DNA of 25,985 nt from an uncultured Phascolarctobacterium sp. (GTDB lineage Bacteria > Bacillota > Negativicutes > Acidaminococcales > Acidaminococcaceae), in assembly GCA_900544795.1 (NCBI GenBank), contig UQWM01000027.1, positions 1 through 25,985 on the forward strand. Reading direction: 5' to 3'. Below, piece after piece: positions 7,716-15,396 of the stretch; position 1 is the stretch's first letter, and the number at the start of each line of letters is the position of its first letter. A program made the translations under genes and the position numbers. The notes below the pieces were generated by a model, which worked only from the letters and a program-made list of their open reading frames with translations, was not told where the DNA came from and did no database searches.

Positions 7716-10700
7716 TTATGAATTATGCAGATGTTTTTCTTTCCATTCTTCACTCAGCAAATAGAGCAGCGGTACAACTACCAAAGTCAGCAAAGTAGAT
7801 GTTGTCAAACCGCCTACCAAAACCACGCCCATGGATTGGCGCAGCTCGGCACCAGCACCAAGTCCTAAAGCGATCGGCATCATACCCAAAATAGTCGACA
7901 ATGTCGTCATAAAGATAGGACGGATACGCAGTGCACAGGCTTCACGCAGCGCCTCACGCAGCGGACGGCCCTTTGCACGTTCCTGATTAGCATAGTCGAC
8001 CAGCAAAATAGCATTTTTAGTAACCAGGCCCAGCAGCATGGTAAATCCTATCAGCGACATCATATTCGCAGTCTGCCCCGCCACCATCAGGCCTAAAACA
8101 GCACCGACGATAGCAAATGGCAGCGACATCATAATGACTAACGGCTGCATAAAGCTTTCAAATTCAGCCGCCAGCACCATATAGATCATAACGATAGCTA
8201 AAATTATCGCCTTCGCTATCTCGCTAAAAGCCCTCGACATAGTATCGGCCTGGCCGATCATTTTGTAACGATAGCCTACTTCCATATTCATATCCGGGAT
8301 CATTTCCGTCTGTATTTTCTGGATCAGATCGCCAGGCGTGATGCCTACGGTATTGGCATAAACAACGATTTGGCGCTGTCTGTCCTCGCGGTCGATACGG
8401 GTCGGCCCGGACGAGAAATAAACATCAGCCACGTCTCCTAAGCGAACGAAAGAACCGTTGGCGGTAGAAACCCGCAGGTTAGCCACGTCGTTGATATCAC
8501 GGCGGTGAGCTTCATCCAGCTGTACGATAATATCATAATCGTTATCGCCGATAGTAAAACTGTTGCCTGTACTTTTTCCTAAAAAGGCCATTTCAACAAC
8601 TTTACCTACCGAGGTAGAATCAAGCCCCAGGCCGCTGGCACGCAACGGGTCGACTTTAATGATGATTTCCGGCTCCTCTTCTGACGATGAAATATCAACG
8701 TCGGCAGCGCCTGGCACCTGCCTAATCCGTTCAGCCAGATCCTGCGCATAGCCGGTCAAAATATCCAGGTCGCTGCCACGCAGGCCTATCTGTACCGGTC
8801 TGCTGTCACCACGTCCGCCGCCCTGATTGCTGACAACGGCTACCTTTAATCCCTCGACATCGCCGAATTTACGGCGCAGTCCGTCCATGATCTCTATCAT
8901 CCCTCTTTTACGGTCTGACGCCGGAATCAGTTTAACATCGATATTGCCTTCGTTGACAGGTACGCGAGAGCCACCTAAACGCATGGCGGCGATCCTGACC
9001 TCTGGCATTTGCAGTATTTCTTCTTCCAGCGGCAGCGAAAGCTCTTTCATCCGTTCGATGCTGGTGCCGGAAGGAGCTTTGATACTGATTGAAAATTCGC
9101 CGGAGTCGTAAGTAGGCTGATATTCCGTACCAATAAAGGGTATCAGGAAAAGATTAAAAATAAGTGAAGCGAGCGAGATCAACACTATTTTCCAGGGATG
9201 CTTAAAGGCAAAAACCATCAGCTCGTCATACATCCGGCAAACTACCTGAAAACCTGCCTCAAATTTATCCAGACAGATCTGCACATATTTAGGCCGCGGA
9301 TGCTTATGCGGCTTGGCATGTTCTTCTTTATAATCCTTCAGCCAGTAGGCCGAAACCATCGGCGTCAAAGTATAGGCCGCCATGGTCGAAAAGGCCAGGG
9401 CAAAAGCTACTGTTAAACCAAACTGTTTGAAGAACTGGCCGACAACCTCACCCATGGAACCGATCGGCACAAAAACCGCCATCAAAGACAGCGAAGTCGC
9501 CAAAATAGCCAGCGACAGCTCCTCGGTGGCGTCCTGGGCAGCCTTGATCGGCGATTTGCCCATTTCCATATGCCTGAAAATATTTTCTATCAAAACTATA
9601 GCATCATCGATAAGGATACCGACTGCTAAGCTAAGGGCCATCAAAGACATATTATTCAAAGTGAAACCCATAGACTTCATCAAAAAGAAGGTGGCGATAA
9701 TCGAAGTAGGTATGGACAAGCCGCCGATGATGGTGGCCCTAAAATCACGCAAGAACATATAAGTGATCAAAAGCGCTAAAAAGCCGCCGAACAGAATGGA
9801 ATTCCAGACATCGGCAACATTTTCACGAATATAAGCGGATTGGTCACGTACAACGTCGACTTGGATATCCTTGGGCAGGTCGTGTTCCTTCATCTGCGCC
9901 ATGGCAACATTAACGCCATCGACTACATCGACTGTATTGGTTTTGGACTGCTTACGCACCAAAACCATAACACTGGGGATCATATTAGAACGAGAATAAG
10001 TGTCCTCGTCCTCCCATGTATCAACAACCTGTACAACATCGGCCAGCTGAATAGGACGACCATCCTGATTGGCAACAACGATTTTTTTGATATCGTCGAT
10101 GTTCTTATACTTGCCCAGAGTACGTACGGTCATTTCTGTTTCGTTATAGCGGGCCTTGCCGCCCGGAGTATTATTATTTTCGCTGTTTACCTTATCCAAA
10201 ATGGTTTGGAAGGAAATATTATAGCTGTTCAGCTTTTCCGGGTCAGCAATCAGCTTGATTGCACGCAGGCTGGCGCCCACGACCGAAACCTCGGATACAC
10301 CTTCAACACGCTGCAGTTCGTCTTTAACTACGTCTTCAACGATCTTCCGAGTCTCCTCACGGCTGCGCGAGTCGGAAGCAAAGGTAAAGGCCGCTATTGA
10401 CTGGGACGAAATATCAAAGCGCTGCACGACCGGTTCGTCGATACCATCCGGCAAACGCCGCCGCACCGAAGCCACCTTTTCACGTACCTCGCTGGCCATC
10501 TCACGCGGGTCTACACCCAAATCAAATTCCAGTACGGTCTGCGAATAGCCTTCGCGCACTGTAGACGACAAGGTTTTGATGCCAGCCACCTGACTGACAC
10601 GATCCTCGATGGGACGCGTGATCAACGTCTCTATCTCTTCCGGCGAAGCACCCGTATAGGTAACTGTTACGCTTACCAGCGGCAAATCAACGTCAGGGTA

Positions 10701-10802
10701 CAGATCTACACCCAAATTAGGATACGACTGGATGCCAAAAACTACCAGCAGCAGTACGAACATCGTCGTAAAAACAGGTCTGCGGATAAACGTGCCTATC
10801 AT
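7716..10802 (-). CDS. RND-family (HAE1/AcrB-type) efflux pump, inner-membrane subunit
   Basis: A 1028-residue protein of normal length for AcrB/MexB-type transporters. It begins with the typical FIRRPVFTTMFVLLLVVFGI first membrane segment. The paired-aspartate proton-relay motif GILIDDAIVLIENI is in the fourth transmembrane helix, with two large periplasmic loops and a C-terminal helix bundle containing TKNAILLVDYANQ. Such pumps form trimers that use the proton gradient to export drugs, lipids or metals through a periplasmic adaptor and an outer-membrane channel. The adaptor gene overlaps it by 4 nt. No TolC-like channel gene is nearby, so the channel must be supplied from elsewhere. The substrate cannot be predicted from the sequence; the hydrophobic or amphiphilic (HAE) class is more likely than the metal (HME) class. 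Confidence 0.93.
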   Translation of the reverse strand: MIGTFIRRPVFTTMFVLLLVVFGIQSYPNLGVDLYPDVDLPLVSVTVTYTGASPEEIETLITRPIEDRVSQVAGIKTLSSTVREGYSQTVLEFDLGVDPREMASEVREKVASVRRRLPDGIDEPVVQRFDISSQSIAAFTFASDSRSREETRKIVEDVVKDELQRVEGVSEVSVVGASLRAIKLIADPEKLNSYNISFQTILDKVNSENNNTPGGKARYNETEMTVRTLGKYKNIDDIKKIVVANQDGRPIQLADVVQVVDTWEDEDTYSRSNMIPSVMVLVRKQSKTNTVDVVDGVNVAMAQMKEHDLPKDIQVDVVRDQSAYIRENVADVWNSILFGGFLALLITYMFLRDFRATIIGGLSIPTSIIATFFLMKSMGFTLNNMSLMALSLAVGILIDDAIVLIENIFRHMEMGKSPIKAAQDATEELSLAILATSLSLMAVFVPIGSMGEVVGQFFKQFGLTVAFALAFSTMAAYTLTPMVSAYWLKDYKEEHAKPHKHPRPKYVQICLDKFEAGFQVVCRMYDELMVFAFKHPWKIVLISLASLIFNLFLIPFIGTEYQPTYDSGEFSISIKAPSGTSIERMKELSLPLEEEILQMPEVRIAAMRLGGSRVPVNEGNIDVKLIPASDRKRGMIEIMDGLRRKFGDVEGLKVAVVSNQGGGRGDSRPVQIGLRGSDLDILTGYAQDLAERIRQVPGAADVDISSSEEEPEIIIKVDPLRASGLGLDSTSVGKVVEMAFLGKSTGNSFTIGDNDYDIIVQLDEAHRRDINDVANLRVSTANGSFVRLGDVADVYFSSGPTRIDREDRQRQIVVYANTVGITPGDLIQKIQTEMIPDMNMEVGYRYKMIGQADTMSRAFSEIAKAIILAIVMIYMVLAAEFESFMQPLVIMMSLPFAIVGAVLGLMVAGQTANMMSLIGFTMLLGLVTKNAILLVDYANQERAKGRPLREALREACALRIRPIFMTTLSTILGMMPIALGLGAGAELRQSMGVVLVGGLTTSTLLTLVVVPLLYLLSEEWKEKHLHNS

Positions 10803-11926
10803 TTTTCAGCACCCTGTCCTTCCAGTTTGATCTTGCTGCCTTCACGCAGTTTGTTTTGGCCGCCTGTTACGATGCGGTCGCCGTCGCTCAAACCGTCCAA
10901 CACTTCTACCATATTATCGCTGATAAAGCCGATAGTCAAAACGCGGCGGCTAACGATGCCGTCATCATCAACTACGAAAACAGTACGCTGGTCTTCGCGC
11001 ATCACGATAGCGCTAAGCGGAATAACCAAAGCATTGGTTTTAGGTTCAGCAGTAATAACTACGTTGGCGTAAACGCCGCCACGCAGTTTGCCAGCACTGT
11101 TATCTACAGTTACCTCGGCCGCAAAGGTGCGGGCCGGCATATCGGCCACAGGCGAAATACGGGTTATCACACCGCTGAATTTATCGCTGGGATAAGCAGG
11201 CACAGTAATATCAGCACTACCGCCCACGGCGATATTGCTGATCTGTCCTTCCGGGATATTTATTTTAGCAGTAAGTTCTGAAATATCGGCAACATTGAAT
11301 AAAGCTGTGCCTACCTTCGCATAGTAGCCTTCCTGATAATAACGCTTGGAAACGATACCATTTTGCGGCGTCATAACACTGGCTCCGCTCAATTTATCCT
11401 GCATATTCTCCCAAACGCCCTGTGCTTCCGCCAACTTGCCATGGGCATTGTTACGGGCAAAACGATAGTTATCGACAGTCTGCTCCGACACAGCTCCTTT
11501 TTCGTACAGAGCCTGATAGCGCTGCAATTCACGCTCAGCTTTTTCCAGTGTCGTTTGGGCATCCATCAAAGCACCCTTAGCAGACAGCAGATTAGCGTTC
11601 TGTTCCGTTTGCTCTAAATGCGCCAAAACAGTACCGGCTGCAACCTGGTCACCCTCATTTACATAAACCTTCTCTACCCTGCCGTCGATCTTGGCTGCCA
11701 CATCAGCCTGCCAAACAGGGTCAAGGCTACCGGCAAAGCGCATGACGGGAATAATACTTTCACGCTGCGGAAAACCTGTGGCGACAGCAATAGTCTGCCC
11801 CTGCGAAACACGGGCCGCACGCTCGTTATTAGCCTGGATATTACTATAGATACGATAAGAGATAATTGCTAAAAGCACCAGTGAAGCGATAATTGCGATA
11901 CGAACTTTCCTATTCTGCCAATTCAT
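10799..11926 (-). CDS. RND efflux periplasmic adaptor (membrane fusion protein)
   Basis: A 375-residue AcrA/MexA-type adaptor. A single N-terminal membrane anchor covers residues 10-28. The lipoyl half motif AKIDGRVEKVYVNEGDQVAAGT follows around residue 75, then a coiled-coil hairpin of about 70 residues (LLSAKGALMDAQ onward), the returning lipoyl half, a beta-barrel and a membrane-proximal domain. It bridges the inner-membrane pump to an outer-membrane channel. ATG at 11926 has GAGGAG 6 nt upstream. It is the first gene after the promoter at 11984-12013, so it probably heads the whole run down to 253. No regulator gene is adjacent. Confidence 0.93.
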   Translation of the reverse strand: MNWQNRKVRIAIIASLVLLAIISYRIYSNIQANNERAARVSQGQTIAVATGFPQRESIIPVMRFAGSLDPVWQADVAAKIDGRVEKVYVNEGDQVAAGTVLAHLEQTEQNANLLSAKGALMDAQTTLEKAERELQRYQALYEKGAVSEQTVDNYRFARNNAHGKLAEAQGVWENMQDKLSGASVMTPQNGIVSKRYYQEGYYAKVGTALFNVADISELTAKINIPEGQISNIAVGGSADITVPAYPSDKFSGVITRISPVADMPARTFAAEVTVDNSAGKLRGGVYANVVITAEPKTNALVIPLSAIVMREDQRTVFVVDDDGIVSRRVLTIGFISDNMVEVLDGLSDGDRIVTGGQNKLREGSKIKLEGQGAEK

Positions 11927-11983
11927 TTTATGCTCCTCAATGTATAGAGTTAAGTGTTTTTAATTACAATAATAGATATTTTA

Positions 11984-12013
11984 ATTATACAACTTTTTTA
12001 CATATAATAGCAA
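11984..12013 (-). promoter_or_regulatory. Sigma-70-type promoter of the efflux/lar/envelope operon
   Basis: On the minus strand, TTGCTA (12008-12013) and a perfect TATAAT (11984-11989) are 18 nt apart, about 57 nt upstream of the adaptor start. The surrounding 11.94-12.0 kb is very AT-rich. This is the only good promoter-like pair I see before a string of nine co-directional genes. Confidence 0.6.
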
Positions 12014-12072
12014 GGAATTTGCGGCCAGAAGCACGCTTTTTACAGCCTTTTAAATATCCCGACCTAAGCTAT

Positions 12073-12107
12073 AAAAAATACCCCCACTGCACTTTGGCAG
12101 TGAGGGT
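12073..12107 (-). terminator. Intrinsic terminator after pilO
   Basis: An 11-bp stem (12080-12090 with 12097-12107, one G-U in the minus-strand RNA) has a 6-nt loop and is followed on the minus strand by ATTTTTTAT. It lies 24 nt past the pilO stop and separates the pilus genes from the efflux operon. Confidence 0.85.
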
Positions 12108-12130
12108 CATCGCATATCCGAAATTGTTTT

Positions 12131-12805
12131 TTATTTGGTTACTTTTTCAACCACAGACATATTAGCAGTGTCTTGTTCTTTAGTGCGTTCTATGCCGGTT
12201 TTGGTATCGGCAGAACTGTTCATAACGCCCAAGGCGTTTTTCAGCGAATAGACTGTAAATTCAGCAGTCATATCCAGATTACCGGAAGTATCATTATTGC
12301 TGGTAACGGCGCTGACGCTGGTTTTATCCAGCTTAGCAAAACGGGTTCCGTTTTCCACCTTCTGCAAAAAGTCAACGATTTTATAATAATTGCCGCTGAT
12401 CGCGATATTGATAGGCACTTCATACGCGCCATTTTTCTGCTGCAGCTTACCGCTTGGCGGTTTTACACTTTTAAACTGGATGCCTGCTTCCTGAGTAAGA
12501 TTAGAATATTCCTGCACCAATTCGGGTACGGTCACCGTATCCGGCAGCGCTTTTTTCGCTTCTAAAAGATATTCTTCCTGCTTAGCAGCAAAAGCATTAT
12601 AATCCTTGTTCTGATCGGCAAAGGTTTGATAGCTGGCCAAACGCTGCTGCGCCTGGGTCAGCTCCTGGTCGTTTTTTTGGATATCGGCACGCAGCGGCTG
12701 TACGATATACAGCACTACAAAAACCAATAGCAATACCGCCACCAACAATAAAAGTGAGTATTTGCTGTTTTCCGACATATTGCCGGCAGACATATCTAAT
12801 TTCAC
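12131..12805 (-). CDS. pilO: PilO-like type IV pilus inner-membrane assembly protein
   Basis: A 224-residue bitopic protein: short cytoplasmic tail, one membrane segment at about residues 17-35, a coiled coil (about 36-80) and a C-terminal ferredoxin-like domain with the PilO pattern EYSNLTQEAGIQFKSVKPP and an INIAISGNYYKIVDFLQKVE stretch. PilO pairs with PilN and links the cytoplasmic PilM ring to the outer-membrane secretin in type IV pilus machines. It starts with GTG overlapping the pilN stop by 4 nt, with GGGGTG 5 nt upstream. Sequence conservation in this family is low; the call rests on architecture and on the pilM-pilN-pilO order. Confidence 0.8.
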   Translation of the reverse strand: MKLDMSAGNMSENSKYSLLLLVAVLLLVFVVLYIVQPLRADIQKNDQELTQAQQRLASYQTFADQNKDYNAFAAKQEEYLLEAKKALPDTVTVPELVQEYSNLTQEAGIQFKSVKPPSGKLQQKNGAYEVPINIAISGNYYKIVDFLQKVENGTRFAKLDKTSVSAVTSNNDTSGNLDMTAEFTVYSLKNALGVMNSSADTKTGIERTKEQDTANMSVVEKVTK

Positions 12806-13353
12806 TTCTTCACCCCACTTCTCAGAACTTCCAAAGTAAAATCAGTTACCGTAATACTGCTGTTATTGTTTTTTGCTTCGCTGGCAGTTACCAGCTGCAC
12901 GTTGGAAATATCCGGACGCGCTTGCAACAGGGCGATGAATTTAATAACCTCGTCCATTTTCAATGCCTTGCCGGTGATCGTCATCTGTTCGGGATGAGCG
13001 CCCTGTTTGACACTGGTAAGCCAGCAACCGTACGGAGTGACATTACCTAGTTCAGCCAGCAAACTGCTCCAGACGATACGGTCCTTCGACAGATTGCGAA
13101 CGATAGTATTGCGTTTATTGATCTCAGCGTTCTGGATCTGCGCTTTATCGAAGCGCTCTTGCCATACCTGCATCGAAGCGATGCTGGCATTAACGTCGCT
13201 GAGCCTGCTTTCAGTATATTTAAACATTGCCAGATGATAGCCCCACAGCAAAATGCTTAGACCCAAAAGCCCATAGGCAACAACGCGGTACAGCTTCCAT
13301 GTCGGGAACTCGGTCTTGCGCCTGTACTCAGGTAAAAGATTGATCTTAATCAT
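12802..13353 (-). CDS. pilN: PilN-like type IV pilus assembly protein
   Basis: A 183-residue protein starting MIKINLLPEYRR, the conserved PilN N-terminus whose INLLP motif docks into the PilM groove. One membrane segment at about residues 25-45 follows, then a coiled coil and a small C-terminal domain (VTPYGCWLTSVKQG, then IALLQARPDISNVQL). PilN forms heterodimers with PilO in the periplasm. ATG has GGAGGGG 6 nt upstream and overlaps the end of pilM by 8 nt. Assignment is strong because of the INLLP motif and the adjacent PilM. Confidence 0.88.
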   Translation of the reverse strand: MIKINLLPEYRRKTEFPTWKLYRVVAYGLLGLSILLWGYHLAMFKYTESRLSDVNASIASMQVWQERFDKAQIQNAEINKRNTIVRNLSKDRIVWSSLLAELGNVTPYGCWLTSVKQGAHPEQMTITGKALKMDEVIKFIALLQARPDISNVQLVTASEAKNNNSSITVTDFTLEVLRSGVKK

Positions 13354-14419
13354 CTGCTTCCCCTCCGTACAAAGCCGCGCCTACGGCAACCGTCAGCGCA
13401 CCAAGATATTTTTTTAATTCGCGTTGATCCAGCTTATCGCTGAAGGTCACGGTTTTGCGAATATCGTTAGCAACGACCTGCATTTCCATACCTTCGCTCA
13501 AAAACTGCGGCAGTCCCGTCATATTGGCACCGCCACCAACTAAAACAAGATGCGTGAACCTGGCATCCTTTTTATTGATCATATAATATTCACAGGTCCG
13601 GCGTACTTCGCGGCCCAGATTTTCAATTTCGTTAAAGAACTCTGCGTATTTGGTTTTATCGCTTTCCAAACCGCCTAACAGCAACTCGTCCTCTAGCTTA
13701 ATATTTTCGGCAGCAGCCAGGTCTACCCCTGCACCACTGGCAATAGCGGCATTAAACATCTGCCCGCCCTGCGGAATACTGCGCTGGGCAACAGGTGCCC
13801 CATTTTGAAAAATCGTCAGCATCGAATAAGAACGCCCAATATCCAGCAAAACAAAATTCTCCAGCTGCTCTGACAAAGTTCTGTACGCCGACAGCACCTC
13901 GATATCTATACCCAGGGTCTGCCAACCAACAGCATCACTAATCTCCAACAAAGCGTCGACAACATCCTTCGGCGAGGCGACCAAAAGCACAGGCTGCAAG
14001 CCGTCAATAGTCAACGTCCCAAATTTCGTCGAATCAACATAATAGGTATCGGCTTCATAAGGCACATACTGACTTGAATCCCAGGCTACAGACTGTTTCA
14101 TTTCTTCATCGGGCATTTCCGGCATATCGATCTCACGCACGAAGGCATTGCGCCCGCCTACGGTAAAAACTACATGCCTGGCCTGAAAGTCATACTTTTC
14201 CAACAGACTTTTAATAAACACCAGCATCATATCGACGCTGCGCACAAAGCCGTTGTTGCTTAGCTCCAAAGGCAGATCTTCTACAGCAAAACCGCTTACA
14301 AACGGCTTGCTGCCAAGTTCGATCTGTACCAGTTTGATACTGCCGGTACCGATATCGACGCCCAGCACCTTAGAGGGCCTTGTATGGAATATTTTTTTTA
14401 TGATGGCTTGCACATTCAC
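13346..14419 (-). CDS. pilM: PilM, actin-like type IV pilus assembly ATPase-fold protein
   Basis: A roughly 357-residue actin/FtsA-fold protein. GVDIGTGSIKLVQ (phosphate-1 motif) is near the N-terminus, an SHS2-like insertion follows, then LLDIGRSYSMLTIF (phosphate-2) and LVGGGANMTGLP (adenosine motif) near the C-terminus. PilM forms a cytoplasmic ring that binds the PilN N-terminus. The longest frame starts at a TTG (14437), but that codon lies directly against AGGAGG (14429-14434). GTG at 14419 is 9 nt after this ribosome binding site and gives the sensible N-terminus MNVQAIIKK, so I chose it. It has its own promoter overlapping the end of pilD. Confidence 0.92.
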   Translation of the reverse strand: MNVQAIIKKIFHTRPSKVLGVDIGTGSIKLVQIELGSKPFVSGFAVEDLPLELSNNGFVRSVDMMLVFIKSLLEKYDFQARHVVFTVGGRNAFVREIDMPEMPDEEMKQSVAWDSSQYVPYEADTYYVDSTKFGTLTIDGLQPVLLVASPKDVVDALLEISDAVGWQTLGIDIEVLSAYRTLSEQLENFVLLDIGRSYSMLTIFQNGAPVAQRSIPQGGQMFNAAIASGAGVDLAAAENIKLEDELLLGGLESDKTKYAEFFNEIENLGREVRRTCEYYMINKKDARFTHLVLVGGGANMTGLPQFLSEGMEMQVVANDIRKTVTFSDKLDQRELKKYLGALTVAVGAALYGGEADD

Positions 14420-14478
14420 TTGCGCAGACCTCCTCAATTAGCAGCAAATAAAATTAAGATAAAGTTTATATCTTATAA

Positions 14479-14508
14479 ATTATATCACAAATTTATTACA
14501 TCAAACAA
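14479..14508 (-). promoter_or_regulatory. Promoter of pilMNO with extended -10
   Basis: On the minus strand, TGATATAAT (14479-14487) is an extended -10 with a perfect TATAAT. TTGTTT (14503-14508) is 18 nt upstream as the -35. The -35 overlaps the last codons of pilD. It lies about 60 nt before the pilM start. Confidence 0.6.
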
Positions 14509-15250
14509 ACAAATTCCAGTAAAAATAAATCAGGTACGGCGAAAACAGCAACGAGATATAAGCACCGATGCAAAGAAACGGCCCAAAGGGGATCGGGTCT
14601 TTGCGCTGCTTGATGCCAGTAGCCAAAAGCAGCACCCCAATAATTCCGCCTAAAATAAACGCCAACATCAGGCAAACGATGCTGGCCTTCAATCCCAGCC
14701 ACACGCCCAGTACAAAGCTTAGCTTAACGTCGCCGGCACCCATACCGCCCCGGCTCAGCAAAAATATCAGCAGCATCAACCCGCCGGCAAATAAAGCGCC
14801 ATATAACGAATCCCACATATCAGGCAGAGCATAATAGGCATAAACAACACCCGCAGGCAGCATCAGCATCAAAATCTCATCCAGTAAAATCTGATGGTCA
14901 AGATCGATAAATGCCTGCGTAACCAGACAGGCGATAAAAAAGAACACCAACGCCATTTTTAAACCGGGCAAATAATACAAGCCGCATAAAGCAAACAGCA
15001 GTCCCGTCAGCAGCTCTACCAGCATATAGCGGGGACTGTAAGACGCCTTACAATAGCGGCAGCGTCCGCGCAAAAAAATATAACCGAACACAGGCACCAT
15101 ATCCAAAGGCCCCAGCCTGTGTCCGCAGCTGCCGCAGGCCGATGGTGGACTAATGACCGACTTGCCCAGTGGCAGGCGGTAAATACAGACATTCAAAAAG
15201 CTGCCGATAATGATGCCAAGCAAAAAATATGTTGCCAATAATAAATACAC
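14501..15250 (-). CDS. pilD: Prepilin peptidase/N-methyltransferase (PilD family, A24)
   Basis: A membrane protein of about 249 residues with the whole PilD signature: GSFLNVCIYRLP at the N-terminus, two CxxC pairs in the first cytoplasmic loop (CGSCG and CRYC), and the catalytic aspartates in FIDLDHQILLDE and GAGDVKL. It cleaves the leader of prepilins after Gly and methylates the new N-terminal Phe at the inner membrane. A longer start (GTG 15265) has no ribosome binding site. GTG at 15250 has GGAG 9 nt upstream and gives an N-terminus that goes straight into the first membrane helix. The two pilin genes at 24.8-25.9 kb carry matching G/FTL cleavage sites. Confidence 0.92.
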   Translation of the reverse strand: MYLLLATYFLLGIIIGSFLNVCIYRLPLGKSVISPPSACGSCGHRLGPLDMVPVFGYIFLRGRCRYCKASYSPRYMLVELLTGLLFALCGLYYLPGLKMALVFFFIACLVTQAFIDLDHQILLDEILMLMLPAGVVYAYYALPDMWDSLYGALFAGGLMLLIFLLSRGGMGAGDVKLSFVLGVWLGLKASIVCLMLAFILGGIIGVLLLATGIKQRKDPIPFGPFLCIGAYISLLFSPYLIYFYWNLFV

Positions 15251-15342
15251 CGAACCACGCTCCACTTATATAAAGATATTTTTATTATAATACTTTTCTT
15301 TGTAGCACATCTTTAAAACAACTAACAAAATGTTTTTATAAA

Positions 15343-15383
15343 AAAACATAAGCAGTGAAGCCGCAGAACAAGTCCGCGGCCTC
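15343..15383 (-). terminator. Terminator-like hairpin downstream of the sensor kinase pseudogene
   Basis: An imperfect stem (357-367 with 373-383 of the 15 kb block, two G-U pairs in the minus-strand RNA) is followed, after about 9 nt, by a T run at 15341-15346 on the minus strand. Its core CCGCAGAACAAGTC is shared almost exactly with the tRNA-cluster terminator at 20921-20948. Confidence 0.6.
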
Positions 15384-15396
15384 AAAGTTATCAGCT

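Noticed and set aside
9840..10400. 186-aa plus-strand frame antisense to the RND gene
   Set aside because: It is a long antisense shadow of a conserved coding region, with no ribosome binding site and no recognisable domain.
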